From contig CAIYPG010000071.1 in the NCBI GenBank assembly GCA_903928055.1, positions 1-45,458 of the forward strand: a DNA stretch of 45,458 bases. Direction: 5' to 3'. Positions 24,845 to 33,104 of this stretch are shown here, piece after piece. Source of the DNA: an uncultured beta proteobacterium (GTDB lineage: Bacteria > Pseudomonadota > Gammaproteobacteria > Burkholderiales > SG8-39). The notes below the pieces were generated by a model. That model had not been told where the DNA came from, did no database searches, and worked only from the letters and a program-made list of their open reading frames with translations. The position numbers were made by a program, and so were the translations under genes. Positions within the stretch are counted from its first letter, which is position 1; every line of letters starts with the position of its first letter.

Positions 24845-25438
24845 ATGAAACGTATGTCCCTGATGATTTTTCTCTGCGCCGGCGCGTTCGCATCTGGCGG
24901 CGTTTTCGCACAACAAAACACGAATGTGCGCGGCACCGTGACGGCTTTTGACGGCAAGGTGATTTCCGTGAAGTCGCGCGCCGGCGCCGATGTCCAGATT
25001 GAGTTGCCGGAATCGGTCAATGTGGCTGCGACGAAGGCGATCACGCTTGCCGACATCAAGCCGGGCACGGTGCTGGGCGTGACGACGGTCAAGCGTCCGG
25101 ATGGCGCCATCGTGGCCATTGACGTTCGTCCGCTTTCGCCCACTGCAAACCAGGGGCTGTCGCCCTATGACCTGCAGCCGGGATCGACGATGACAAACGC
25201 TGCGCTCGAGGGAACGCTGGAGTCTTCGGGTGGGCAGGAACTCACGCTTAACTACAAGACCGGAACGGTGAAGGTGCTCGTGCCACCGGGTACGCCGATG
25301 TCGCAGTCGGTGCCGGGCGGCCGTTCGGACATCAAGCCGGGTGAAACGATTTTCGTCGCGGCCCGTCCCGGCGAAGATGGGAAGATGGTGGCCGTACGCG
25401 TGCAGGTCAGCAAGGATGGCGTGAAGCCCACTCAATGA
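24845..25438 (+). CDS. Secreted periplasmic protein with repeated beta domains (DUF5666-like)
   Basis: 197 residues, starting at ATG 24845 just after AAAGGAGGTTTC. A signal peptide (KRMSLMIFLCAGAFASGGVF, cleavage near AQQ) is followed by two similar beta-rich halves: NVRGTVTAFDGKVISVKS ... IKPGTVLGVTTVK, and LEGTLESSGGQELTLNYK ... IKPGETIFVAARP. The repeat of V-G-T-x-x-x-x-G-x-x-x-T-V/L with IKPG points to OB-like or DUF5666-type modules. No enzymatic residues are recognisable. Its stop overlaps the start of the next gene (ATGA), so the two are translationally coupled. Confidence 0.7.
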   Translation: MKRMSLMIFLCAGAFASGGVFAQQNTNVRGTVTAFDGKVISVKSRAGADVQIELPESVNVAATKAITLADIKPGTVLGVTTVKRPDGAIVAIDVRPLSPTANQGLSPYDLQPGSTMTNAALEGTLESSGGQELTLNYKTGTVKVLVPPGTPMSQSVPGGRSDIKPGETIFVAARPGEDGKMVAVRVQVSKDGVKPTQ

Positions 25439-25809
25439 TTCGCGCAAGTCAATCTGCGTCAGGCATCACCTGTGTGGCAGCGCTGCTTGCTGCCGTGTTG
25501 GGTGGCTGTGCCACGGCCCCGCTGCACGACGGCAGGATAGACCGCCTGTCTCCGGAACAGATGGCGGCGTTGGCAAAGTCGGGCGATCCGGCCAGGGCCG
25601 GCGAGGCCACGCGCCTGACCGAGCAGGCCGACCGCGATGCGGCGCAGGCCAGGGCGCGCCAGGCGCAGATCGAACGCGAACGCGCCCGTGAATTCCAGCG
25701 GCAGCGTGAATGGGACCTCCGTTATGGTCCGTACGGCTACTGGTCATTCGGTTTCGGCTATCCCTACGGACCGCGTCGCCCCGGATCATTCTGGCGATAC
25801 GGCTTTTGA
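25435..25809 (+). CDS. Small lipoprotein
   Basis: 124 residues, starting within the ATGA overlap with the previous gene. An N-terminal signal with lipobox LGGC (Cys25) marks it as a lipoprotein. It continues with a charged, probably coiled-coil stretch rich in Ala/Arg/Glu/Gln (about residues 55-95, ARARQAQIERERAREFQRQR) and ends in a Tyr/Gly/Phe-rich tail (YGPYGYWSFGFGYPYGPRRP). No named family is recognised. Probably membrane-anchored and working with the periplasmic protein encoded just upstream. Confidence 0.7.
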   Translation: MIRASQSASGITCVAALLAAVLGGCATAPLHDGRIDRLSPEQMAALAKSGDPARAGEATRLTEQADRDAAQARARQAQIERERAREFQRQREWDLRYGPYGYWSFGFGYPYGPRRPGSFWRYGF

Positions 25810-25843
25810 TCACTTCTGATTAACCATTGAGGCAGCGACAAAC

Positions 25844-26617
25844 ATGCATGCAGAACTTCCCGGCGTAAAACTCTGGTACACCGACAGCGGCGGCAGCGGC
25901 CAGCCCATCGTGCTGCTGCATGCCAATACCGGCACCAGCGCGAACTGGGTGAGCCAGACCGAGGCGTTCTCCAAAGCAGGCTTCAGGGTCATCGCCTTTG
26001 ATCGCCGCGGCTGGGGACGGAGCTTTGCGAATCCGGCGACCGGTCCCCAGCCGGGAACGGTGGCCGAAGACCTGCATGCGCTGGTCGAACACCTCAAGCT
26101 GGAGAAATTCCACCTGCTTGGCGTCGCCGGCGGCGGCTTTGTTTCGCTGGACTATGCCGCCTGGCATCAGGAGCGGCTGTTCAGCCTGATCATCGGCGCG
26201 AGCACCGGCAACATCACCGAGCAGGCCGAGGTCGATTTCCGGGCGCGCTTCACGCTGCCGGGGTTTCGCGAACTGCCGGCGAAGTTTCGTGAGCTGGGAT
26301 CGTCCTACCTTGGCGAAAATCCGGAGGGCGTTCGCGAGTGGGAGCATATCGAGGAGCATGCCCGGCAGACCGACGCGCCGGCCATGCCGCTGCTGCGCAC
26401 GCCCAATACCTACGCGAAGGTCGCGACCATCAAGGTGCGCACGCTGCTGGTGATAGCCGGGGCCGACCTGCTGGCGCCGCCGTCGCTGATGCGCCACTGG
26501 GGGGCGAAACTGCCGAATGCCGAGTTCGCCACGGTATTCGATGCCGGGCATTCCATTGCCTGGGAGCGGCCGGAGGAATTCAATACCGGCGTGCTGCGCT
26601 TTCTCGGGGCAGCCTGA
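25844..26617 (+). CDS. Alpha/beta hydrolase-fold protein with Ala in place of the nucleophile serine
   Basis: 257 residues with a clear alpha/beta-hydrolase layout: HANTGTSANW after strand 3, FDRRGWGRS, a nucleophile elbow, an acid region (AGADLLAPPS) and the histidine in DAGHSIAWERPEEF. The elbow reads HLLGVAGGGFVSLDYA, so the expected G-x-S-x-G serine is Ala95. A classical serine hydrolase mechanism is therefore excluded. Such proteins can be lyases, cofactor-free enzymes or non-catalytic. The usual length argues against decay. It lies 34 bp after the lipoprotein gene, though a functional link is uncertain. Confidence 0.82.
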   Translation: MHAELPGVKLWYTDSGGSGQPIVLLHANTGTSANWVSQTEAFSKAGFRVIAFDRRGWGRSFANPATGPQPGTVAEDLHALVEHLKLEKFHLLGVAGGGFVSLDYAAWHQERLFSLIIGASTGNITEQAEVDFRARFTLPGFRELPAKFRELGSSYLGENPEGVREWEHIEEHARQTDAPAMPLLRTPNTYAKVATIKVRTLLVIAGADLLAPPSLMRHWGAKLPNAEFATVFDAGHSIAWERPEEFNTGVLRFLGAA

Positions 26618-26911
26618 CGCTGATCTGCCATTGATAACAAATATTGCATAAATACGCTCTTATTAATGGGATAATTCGTAATTCGATAATATTGTAAATC
26701 CTGCCGGGTGCCTGCTGGCAGGGGGCGGCCCTCGTGCTTGCTGCGGCGCAATCTGCATTTCTGCTTTCCTAATGCCGCATCTTTCCTTACTATCTGTCCT
26801 CATTGCATGCCGCAGAGCCTGCAATCCCCGGGAGAGCGGGGCGATGCCTGACTAAAAAAATATTTGACGCGGAACATCCGCGCACCTGGCTCGTCATCTC
26901 AAGGAGGAAGC
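26618..26911. other. Intergenic region upstream of the Bug 8-9-10 cluster
   Basis: 294 bp without a gene. A very AT-rich stretch at 26633-26700 (aacaaatattgcataaatac onward) probably contains the promoter of the cluster. TTGCAT (26644) and GATAAT (26670) are 20 bp apart, which is longer than ideal, so no exact promoter is claimed. Confidence 0.45.
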
Positions 26912-27889
26912 ATGCGCTGTACCAAAACGTTTCTGAGCGCCGCGCTCGGGGCACTTGCCTGCCTGTCAACCGCAGTTACCGCCCAGCAGGATTTCCCTGC
27001 CCGGCCATTGCACATGTTCACCATGTTCGCAGCCGGTTCGCAGTCGGATCTTGCCGCGCGCTTTACGGCGGGCAAGCTCACCGAGCAACTGGGTGTCGCG
27101 GTCATCGTGGAAAACCGCGGCGGTGCCGGCGGACTGATCGGCGCGCGCGAGACCCTGCGCACCCAGCCCCTCGGATACAGCCTGCTGTTCGCGCAGCAGC
27201 AGCTGGTGGGCAACCTCGTTGCCTACAAGGATCCCCAGTACAAGCTGGAGGATTTCGCCACGGTGGGCGTCATGGGTATCACGTTCTATGCGCTCATTTT
27301 CAATACGACATCGGTGCCCTCGAAAACGCTTTCAGAATTCGTGGCGTTTGCCAAGGCCAACCCCGGCAAGCTGAACTACGGTTCCCTCGGGCCGAGCACC
27401 GGCAGCACCATCCTGGCCGAGCGCTTCAAGCAGGCGGCCGGCATCGACATGGTGATGGTGCCCTTCAAGGGTGGTGATCCCGTGGCGCAGGCGCTGCTGG
27501 CGAATGATGTGCAGGTGTACTTCGCCACGCTCAACACCGCCCGCACGCGCATGCGCAACGCCAACATCAGCGGCCTGGCGGTGACGGCGGAGCGGCGTTC
27601 GCAGATCCTGCCTGACCTGCCGACGTTCAAGGAGAACGGCTATCCCGGCATTGTGCTGGGCTCATGGTCGGCGGTGATGGCGCCGTCTTCGGCGCCCGCG
27701 GCCATTCTCCAGAAGCTGAAGGAGACCATGGTGCGCGTCAAGGCCGATCCGGCCACGATTGCGCAACTGCAGAAGCAGGAGATCGAGCCCTGGACCGGCA
27801 CGACGGATGAATTCACCGCCTACATCAAGGCCGAAGGCGCCGCGCTGGCTGCGGACTACAAGCGCCTGAAGATTCCGGTGCTTGACTAG
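26912..27889 (+). CDS. Bug/TctC family binding protein (Bug 8)
   Basis: 325 residues from ATG 26912, 5 nt after AAGGAGGA; the open frame upstream is not coding. Signal peptide RCTKTFLSAALGALACLSTA, cleavage before QQDFPARPLHMFTMF. The ligand loop FAAGSQSDLAARFTAGKLTE keeps the aspartate. It shares with the next two genes a cluster-specific pattern: GGAGGLIGARETLRTQPLGY, DPQYKLEDFATVGV, NYGSLGPSTGSTILAERFKQ, MVPFKGGDPVAQALLANDVQ-VYFATLNTAR, and the C-terminal ADYKRLKIPVLD. First gene of a tandem trio with gaps of 130 and 54 bp. Confidence 0.92.
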   Translation: MRCTKTFLSAALGALACLSTAVTAQQDFPARPLHMFTMFAAGSQSDLAARFTAGKLTEQLGVAVIVENRGGAGGLIGARETLRTQPLGYSLLFAQQQLVGNLVAYKDPQYKLEDFATVGVMGITFYALIFNTTSVPSKTLSEFVAFAKANPGKLNYGSLGPSTGSTILAERFKQAAGIDMVMVPFKGGDPVAQALLANDVQVYFATLNTARTRMRNANISGLAVTAERRSQILPDLPTFKENGYPGIVLGSWSAVMAPSSAPAAILQKLKETMVRVKADPATIAQLQKQEIEPWTGTTDEFTAYIKAEGAALAADYKRLKIPVLD

Positions 27890-28019
27890 GAAAGCCGGGC
27901 CCGCCTCAGGTGGGCAGGCGTGAAACATCTCTGGGATGACATTCCCGGAGCACAACCCCGTTCATTGCAGTGATTGCTGCAACTGTCTTTCAACAGGAAT
28001 TCAACAGGAGAAAAGCGAC

Positions 28020-28991
28020 GTGAGAAACCTCAAGCAATGGATTGTTGCCACGCTCGTGACTGCGACGCCGCTGGCAAGCGTCATGGCGCAGGACTTTCCG
28101 GTTCGGCCGGTCAGGCTGGTGACGATATTTGCACCGGGATCCGCATCCGATGTGCATGCGCGCTTCCTGTCGGCAAAGTTGTCGCCCATCCTCGGCCAAC
28201 TGGTCGTGGTGGACAACAAGCCCGGTGGCGGCGGATTGGTGGCGACCCGCGATGTATTGCGCACCCAGCCCTTCGGCTACAGCTTCCTGTATTCCACGCC
28301 GGAGTTTGTGGGCAACACGATTGCCTACAGGGAACCAGGCTACAAGCTGGATGATTTCACCGTCATGGGGCCGTTCGGCCTGGGATCCTACGGATTGATC
28401 ATCAACAACAATGCCATCCCGGCAAAAAACGTTGCGGAACTCATTGCCTATGCCAGGGCCAATCCGGGCAAGTTGAACTATGGGTCGCTGGGCCCGACGG
28501 CGGCCAACACCATCCTGGCCGAACGCTTCAAGGAGGCTACGGGCGTCAACATGGTCGGCATTCCGTTCAAGGGCGGTGATCCGCTGTCCGTGGCGCTGCT
28601 GGCCGGGGACATCCACGTCTACTTCGCCACCTTCTATACCGCCATGCAGCGCATGAAGAACAAGCAGATCACCGGGCTGGCCTCGACTTCGCCGGAACGC
28701 ATGAAAGCCATGCCGGAACTGCCCACGCTGAAGGAACTGGGCTATCCGAACATGATCATGACCTACTGGTCTGCGGCCTTTCTGCCGGCCACCACGCCCA
28801 AGGCCTATGTTCAGCGCCTGCAGGATGCGCTGAAGCAGGTGACCTCGACCCAGGAAACGAAGGACCTGCTGGCCAAGCAGGCCATCGATACCTGGCCTGG
28901 CACCGTGGATCAGTTCGCGGCCTTCATCAAGAAGGAAGGCGTGGACCTGCAGGCGGATTACAAGCGACTGAGCATTCCGCTGATGGATTAG
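28020..28991 (+). CDS. Bug/TctC family binding protein (Bug 9)
   Basis: 323 residues from a GTG at 28020. This start is chosen because CAGGAG lies 9-10 nt upstream and a signal peptide follows (RNLKQWIVATLVTATPLASV, cleavage after MA before QDFPVRPVRLV). The longer frame from 27936 would put a Cys-rich stretch before the signal. Cluster-specific segments repeat: GGGGLVATRDVLRTQPFGYS, EPGYKLDDFTVMGPF, NYGSLGPTAANTILAERFKE, GIPFKGGDPLSVALLAGDIH-VYFATFYTA and ADYKRLSIPLMD. Ligand loop APGSASDVHARFLSAKLSP. Confidence 0.9.
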   Translation: MRNLKQWIVATLVTATPLASVMAQDFPVRPVRLVTIFAPGSASDVHARFLSAKLSPILGQLVVVDNKPGGGGLVATRDVLRTQPFGYSFLYSTPEFVGNTIAYREPGYKLDDFTVMGPFGLGSYGLIINNNAIPAKNVAELIAYARANPGKLNYGSLGPTAANTILAERFKEATGVNMVGIPFKGGDPLSVALLAGDIHVYFATFYTAMQRMKNKQITGLASTSPERMKAMPELPTLKELGYPNMIMTYWSAAFLPATTPKAYVQRLQDALKQVTSTQETKDLLAKQAIDTWPGTVDQFAAFIKKEGVDLQADYKRLSIPLMD

Positions 28992-29045
28992 AAAGAAAAA
29001 ACGCGTTTTTCAGGAGTCATCGCAGGAGATAAAAAGGAGGGATTC

Positions 29046-30026
29046 ATGCTGGCGTTGAGAACGGTTGCGGCAGTGGCAGCAATGGCGGGAATCGCAGCGG
29101 CATTGTCGTGCACTGTAGTCCGGGCACAGAACTACCCGGTGCGCCCGGTGCGCATGATCTATGTGTACGAGGGTGGCGGCGTGTCCACGGTCATGGCACG
29201 GATTGCCGCGCAGAAACTGGGTGAGCAGATCGGGCAGCCGGTGGTCTTCGAGGCCAAGCCCGGCGCCGGCGGCCTGATCGGCACGCGCGAGGCGCTGCGT
29301 TCACAGCCGCTGGGCTACACGCTGCTGTTCTCGACGACCAGCCTGATCGGCAACCTCCATGCGTATCGCGATCCGCAGTACAAGCTGGAGGATTTCACGC
29401 CGATCGGTGTGCTGGGTGAAATTCCGCTGGCCATGATCATTCATGACTCGGTGCCGGCAAAGACACTGCCGCAGTTCATTGCCTATGCCAAGGCGAATCC
29501 GGGGAAGATCAACTACGGCTCGATCGGTCCCAGCGCGGCCGGCACCATCCTGTCCGAGCGCCTAAAGCAGGCCGCTGACATCGACATGACGATGATCTCG
29601 TTCAAGGGCGGTGATCCGGCCAGCATTGCCCTGTATGCCGGCGACATCCACGTCTATTTCGCCACGCTTGGCGTGGCGCGCCAGCGCTTGAAGAACCCGC
29701 ACATTCTCGGCATGGCGGTGACGGTCGATCGGCGCACGCCGGCTTTCCCGGACATGCCGACCTTCAAGGAACTGGGTTTTCCGGTCATGGAGATGGGTAC
29801 CTGGCATGCCATGTTCATCCCCTCGGACACGCCCAGGCCGATCATCCAGAAACTGCAGACCGGCATGCGTGCCGTGACCGTGTCGGCCGAGTTGCGGGAA
29901 CAGTTGCAGAAGAACGACGAGGATCCGTGGGCCGGGACGCTGGATGAATTCATCACCAAGATGAAGGTCGAGAACGCGGCGATGGGCGCTGACTACAAGC
30001 GCCTTAATCTCCCTGTTCAGGACTAG
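29046..30026 (+). CDS. Bug/TctC family binding protein (Bug 10)
   Basis: 326 residues; ATG 29046 follows AAAAAGGAGGG. Signal peptide LALRTVAAVAAMAGIAAALS, cleavage near VRAQNYPVRPVRMIYVY. The third of the tandem trio: GAGGLIGTREALRSQPLGYT, DPQYKLEDFTPIGVL, NYGSIGPSAAGTILSERLKQ, ISFKGGDPASIALYAGDIHV-YFATLGVAR, ADYKRLNLPVQD. Its ligand loop is EGGGVSTVMARIAAQKLG: the aspartate that usually contacts the ligand carboxylate is threonine, so ligand specificity may differ from Bug 8 and 9. A perfect terminator hairpin follows 40 bp after the stop. Confidence 0.92.
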   Translation: MLALRTVAAVAAMAGIAAALSCTVVRAQNYPVRPVRMIYVYEGGGVSTVMARIAAQKLGEQIGQPVVFEAKPGAGGLIGTREALRSQPLGYTLLFSTTSLIGNLHAYRDPQYKLEDFTPIGVLGEIPLAMIIHDSVPAKTLPQFIAYAKANPGKINYGSIGPSAAGTILSERLKQAADIDMTMISFKGGDPASIALYAGDIHVYFATLGVARQRLKNPHILGMAVTVDRRTPAFPDMPTFKELGFPVMEMGTWHAMFIPSDTPRPIIQKLQTGMRAVTVSAELREQLQKNDEDPWAGTLDEFITKMKVENAAMGADYKRLNLPVQD

Positions 30027-30065
30027 CGGAAGCGGTGCGGTCGCGCCGCCGCGGCGCGCATTGAA

Positions 30066-30101
30066 AAAAGAGCCCTGGCGGATGACCGCCAGGGCTCTTT
30101 T
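30066..30101. terminator. Strong bidirectional terminator
   Basis: AAAAGAGCCCTGGCGG (30066-30081) and CCGCCAGGGCTCTTTT (30086-30101) form a perfect 16-bp stem with loop ATGA, with T runs on both strands. It serves the Bug trio (plus) and the convergent hydrolase (minus). Confidence 0.93.
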
Positions 30102-30125
30102 CTTGTGCAGGTCAGGGAGGCTGGT

Positions 30126-30932
30126 TCAGCGTTTTCCGCGCTGGAAGAATTCGAGTGTCATGGCTGCACATTCATCCGGACGTGCACCACCCGCATGCCA
30201 GCCGTCGCCCTTGATCACTCGCAGCTCGGAGTTTTTGATGGTGCGCTGCCAGCCCTCTGTTTCATCGACCTTGTGCAACGGGCCCTTGTCCCCGGTGATG
30301 ACCAGCGTCGGGCAGGCGATGCGCCTGACGTCCTCGGTGATGTCCACGGCCGGCACCCAGCGCAGGTAGCTTTGCAGCGTGGTCTTGGGGGTCTTCGCCA
30401 TCAGGTCTATCCACCATTCGATCGCTTCAGGCGGCAGTGCCGTGCCGAAGCGGCCGGGCATGGTCTCGCGTGCCCAGGCCTGCACGCCGCGTGACTCGAT
30501 GATCTCCAGCCAGGCTTCGGTTTTCGGTCCGACCACCGGGGCGGTGGAGAGCGCCAACTGCGTGACCTTGTCCGGGTTTTCCACGGTGTACTTCATGGCG
30601 ATCGTTCCGCCACTCTTGCCGCCGACGAACAGGGCGTTGGGCAGTTTCAGGTGGGCGAGCAATCCGTTGATGTCGTCCATCAGCTCACCGATGGACCATT
30701 TGTGGTCGCGCGCCATGGGCGTCGATTTGCCGAAGCCACGGATGTCGAAGCGCACGACGCGATAGTGGCGCGCGAAATAGGGCACCCAGGCACGCCAGGC
30801 TTCGGTGGATTCGCCAAAGCCGTGGATGAACACGATGCTCTCGGCCGGCTTCCATTGATCAGTGTAATCGTCAATGCAATAGAACAGCCGTGTGCCATCG
30901 GGGGTGGTGTAGAAGTCTTCGTTTGCGCTCAT
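30126..30932 (-). CDS. Alpha/beta hydrolase
   Basis: 268 residues. It shows the oxyanion loop IHGFGESTEAW, RFDIRGFGKS, the nucleophile elbow FVGGKSGGTIAMKY with Ser107, the acid region TLVITGDKGPLHK and a C-terminal GDGWHAGGARPDECA with the catalytic histidine. The triad is complete, unlike the 25844 hydrolase. It belongs with the 3-oxoadipate enol-lactonase / epoxide-hydrolase-like group, substrate unknown. ATG 30932 has an AAAGGAAAAA site. The longer frame upstream of this ATG is the shadow of the next gene. It is separated from the SDR gene by 143 bp containing a dispersed repeat. Confidence 0.88.
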   Translation of the reverse strand: MSANEDFYTTPDGTRLFYCIDDYTDQWKPAESIVFIHGFGESTEAWRAWVPYFARHYRVVRFDIRGFGKSTPMARDHKWSIGELMDDINGLLAHLKLPNALFVGGKSGGTIAMKYTVENPDKVTQLALSTAPVVGPKTEAWLEIIESRGVQAWARETMPGRFGTALPPEAIEWWIDLMAKTPKTTLQSYLRWVPAVDITEDVRRIACPTLVITGDKGPLHKVDETEGWQRTIKNSELRVIKGDGWHAGGARPDECAAMTLEFFQRGKR

Positions 30933-30985
30933 GCTTTTTCCTTTTTGGGTGGAACCTTGAATTTGAATCGATTCAGTCTGCTGCT

Positions 30986-31055
30986 CGCCCTTCGACAGGC
31001 TCAGGGCGAACGGTAGTGGTGCATCTGTTCCGTTCGTCCTGAGCTTGTCGAAGGA
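30986..31055. repeat. Dispersed intergenic palindromic repeat, copy 2
   Basis: Left arm gcccttcgacaggctcaggg+cgaacgg (30987-31013) and right arm ccgttcgtcctgagcttgtc+gaagga (31030-31055) are imperfect inverted copies. It is related to the element at 4601-4668. It could form a long hairpin between the SDR and hydrolase genes. Confidence 0.8.
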
Positions 31056-31075
31056 TGGGCGGAACCAACCAGCGC

Positions 31076-31927
31076 CTAGTGGAACAGTGCGCCGCCGTTG
31101 ACGTTGTAGGCCTGGCCGGTGATGAAGGAGGCTTCGTCGGAGGCGAGGAAGGCGACGACATTGGCCACGTCTTCGCCCTGGCCGACGCGCCCGACCGGAA
31201 TGCGTCTCGCCGTTTCCCTGACGACATCCTCGCGGTATTGCTCCAGCGGAATGCCCTTTGCCTGGGCCTGGGCCTGCTCGAGATAGTTCATGCGGTCCGA
31301 GTCGATCGCGCCGGGGCAGACCGAGTTCACGGTGATGCCGTAGGGTGCGAGGTCCAGTGCGGAACACTGGGTCAGGCCAAGCACGGCGAATTTGGAGGTG
31401 ACGTAAGCCGCCGTCTTCGGTCGGCCGCGCTTGGAGGCGTCGGAGGCGATGTTGATGATGCGGCCGCCAGTGCCCTGTTTGATCATGACCTTCCCGGCAT
31501 GCTTGATGCCAAGCATCACCGCCGTGGTGTTCACCGCGAGAAAGTGCTGCCAGACATCTTCGGGCATTTCGGTGACCGGCACGCGATCGCGGCCGATGAT
31601 GGCGCGTGCATTGTTGACCAGGATGTCGAGATGGCCGAAATGTGCGACGGCTTCGTTCACCATGGCCTGGATCTGCGCGCTGACAGTGAGATCGCACCAC
31701 ACCTTGAGGCAGCGCCGGCCCAGCGCTTCGACTTCTTCGCCCACACTGTCGATGCTGCGCCACTGTTTTTTCACTTCCTTGGGCGGCAGGTCTTCGGCTG
31801 TGCGTTTCACGTCGGACAGGACAATGTCGGCCCCCAGCGAGGCGAGTTTCAGCGCGACGGCGCGGCCGATGCCGCGCATGCCGCCGGCGCCGGTGACCAG
31901 TGCGACTTTTCCTTCCAGACTGCGCAT
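31076..31927 (-). CDS. Short-chain dehydrogenase/reductase (classical SDR)
   Basis: 283 residues. Cofactor motif TGAGGMRGIG near the N-terminus, NNAR in place of NNAG (LVNNARAIIG), catalytic serine region INIASDASKRG, and the catalytic YVTSK (AAYVTSKFAVLGLTQ). The C-terminus SFITGQAYNVNGGALFH is that of FabG-like SDRs. An insertion around residues 45-65 (RTAEDLPPKEVKKQWRSIDS) makes it longer than the usual 250. NAD(P)-dependent oxidoreduction of an unknown alcohol or ketone is expected. ATG 31927 follows AAGGAGGAGCG. It is divergent from the flavoprotein gene at 32143. Confidence 0.9.
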   Translation of the reverse strand: MRSLEGKVALVTGAGGMRGIGRAVALKLASLGADIVLSDVKRTAEDLPPKEVKKQWRSIDSVGEEVEALGRRCLKVWCDLTVSAQIQAMVNEAVAHFGHLDILVNNARAIIGRDRVPVTEMPEDVWQHFLAVNTTAVMLGIKHAGKVMIKQGTGGRIINIASDASKRGRPKTAAYVTSKFAVLGLTQCSALDLAPYGITVNSVCPGAIDSDRMNYLEQAQAQAKGIPLEQYREDVVRETARRIPVGRVGQGEDVANVVAFLASDEASFITGQAYNVNGGALFH

Positions 31928-31992
31928 TGGACGCTCCTCCTTGATGCCTGTTTTGTTTTACACGCGGGGGCCGCCGCCGCGGATCGATGTCC

Positions 31993-32013
31993 CGTATTTG
32001 GAAAGCAAATACG
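31993..32013. promoter_or_regulatory. Perfect inverted repeat between divergent SDR and flavoprotein genes
   Basis: CGTATTTG (31993-32000), spacer GAAAG, CAAATACG (32006-32013). An 8-bp perfect dyad in the 215-bp divergent region (31928-32142), 66 bp from the SDR start, is a good candidate operator. An AT-rich stretch follows at about 32018-32070, likely carrying the flavoprotein promoter. Confidence 0.45.
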
Positions 32014-32142
32014 ACGGAATCAATTATTCATTTTATTTCAGCGACAGCCGATGTTATTTTACTGTTACTTTACGGCATCGCCGGAGCGGGCATTGCCGGG
32101 TCCGGCGCGCAGATCACATACACCAAACTCCAGGAGAAAGAT

Positions 32143-33054
32143 TTGTCCGATTCAGACAAGGACCTGATCGTCATTGGTACCGGCATCGCCGGGCTGTCCG
32201 CTGCAAAGCATGCCGCAGAGCAGGGCCTGTCCGTGCTCACGCTCGAATCCAATGTGTTCGGCGGGTTGGTGCTCAACGTCAATGAACTCCATGGAGAGCT
32301 GCAAGGCTCCGGCGCCGAAATGGCATCCAACCTGCTGATGGAGATCGGCGACCTGGGCGCTGAAAACGTGAGCGAGGCCGTGACGGGGCTGTCGAGGGTT
32401 GGCGATGCGCTGGTGGTCAGCACCGATTCCGGTGAATACCGGGCACGGGCCGTGATCATTGCCTCGGGTGCAAAGCTCAAGCGCCTCGGGGTTCCCGGCG
32501 AAGCCGAATTCGAAGGACGCGGCGTCTCGGAATGCGCGGATTGCGATGGCCCGATGTTCCAGGACCAGGACGTTGTCGTGGTTGGCGGCGGTGATTCGGC
32601 GCTGCAGGAAGCGCAGGTGCTGGCCGGTTATGTGAAGAAGGTGCACCTGGTCCATCGCGGTGCGAAGTTCCGCGGTCGCCAGGAATTTGTGGATGGCGTC
32701 ACCGGCCGCGACAACATTGCCGTGCGCTGGAACACAGTGGTCGAAGCGATTACCGGCAGCGAAGGTGTGGCGGCCGTGCGGGTGCGCGATACCGCGCAGG
32801 GCAAGGTCGAGGACATCGCCTGCACCGGGATATTCGCCTATGTGGGCCTGGAGCCGAATACGGGCTTTGTGCCGGCGGAAATCGCGCGCGACGAGGTTGG
32901 ACGGCTGGTGACCGATGATTCGTTGCAGACGAACCTGCCCGGCGTGTTCGCGGTGGGTGCAGTGCGCACCGGTTACGGTGGCAAGCTGGTGGATGCCGTG
33001 CGCGAGGCCGGGCTTGCTGCAGGGGCCGTCGTCAAGCGGCTGGGAAACAGCTAG
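32143..33054 (+). CDS. Thioredoxin-reductase-like NAD(P)/FAD oxidoreductase
   Basis: 303 residues. FAD motif IVIGTGIAGLSAAKHAAEQG, redox-active pair CADC (Cys131, Cys134, SECADCDGPMF), NAD(P) motif VVVVGGGDSALQEAQVL, and the C-terminal FAD site VFAVGAVRTGYGGKLVDAVR. Layout and length match low-molecular-weight thioredoxin reductases, though housekeeping TrxB usually has CATC. The start is proposed at TTG 32143, since CAGGAG lies 7 nt upstream and the FAD motif begins about 8 residues in. The in-frame ATG at 31987 would add 52 residues, overlap the inverted repeat and lacks a site. It may serve a dedicated thioredoxin or another disulfide partner. Confidence 0.85.
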   Translation: MSDSDKDLIVIGTGIAGLSAAKHAAEQGLSVLTLESNVFGGLVLNVNELHGELQGSGAEMASNLLMEIGDLGAENVSEAVTGLSRVGDALVVSTDSGEYRARAVIIASGAKLKRLGVPGEAEFEGRGVSECADCDGPMFQDQDVVVVGGGDSALQEAQVLAGYVKKVHLVHRGAKFRGRQEFVDGVTGRDNIAVRWNTVVEAITGSEGVAAVRVRDTAQGKVEDIACTGIFAYVGLEPNTGFVPAEIARDEVGRLVTDDSLQTNLPGVFAVGAVRTGYGGKLVDAVREAGLAAGAVVKRLGNS

Positions 33055-33078
33055 GGTCGCCAGGTTGCAGTCAGTCGC

Positions 33079-33100
33079 GCGGCCGCCGTCCGGCGGTCGC
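33079..33100. terminator. GC-rich hairpin between convergent genes
   Basis: GCGGCCGCCG (33079-33088) pairs with CGGCGGTCGC (33091-33100), one mismatch, with a 2-nt loop. It lies between the stops at 33054 and 33105. No T tract, so only a weak terminator candidate. Confidence 0.4.
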
Positions 33101-33104
33101 AGAT

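Noticed and set aside
30933..31763. Extension of the 30126 hydrolase frame upstream to make a 545-residue fusion
   Set aside because: The extension is an out-of-frame shadow of the SDR gene; the ATG at 30932 with its own site begins the recognisable hydrolase.
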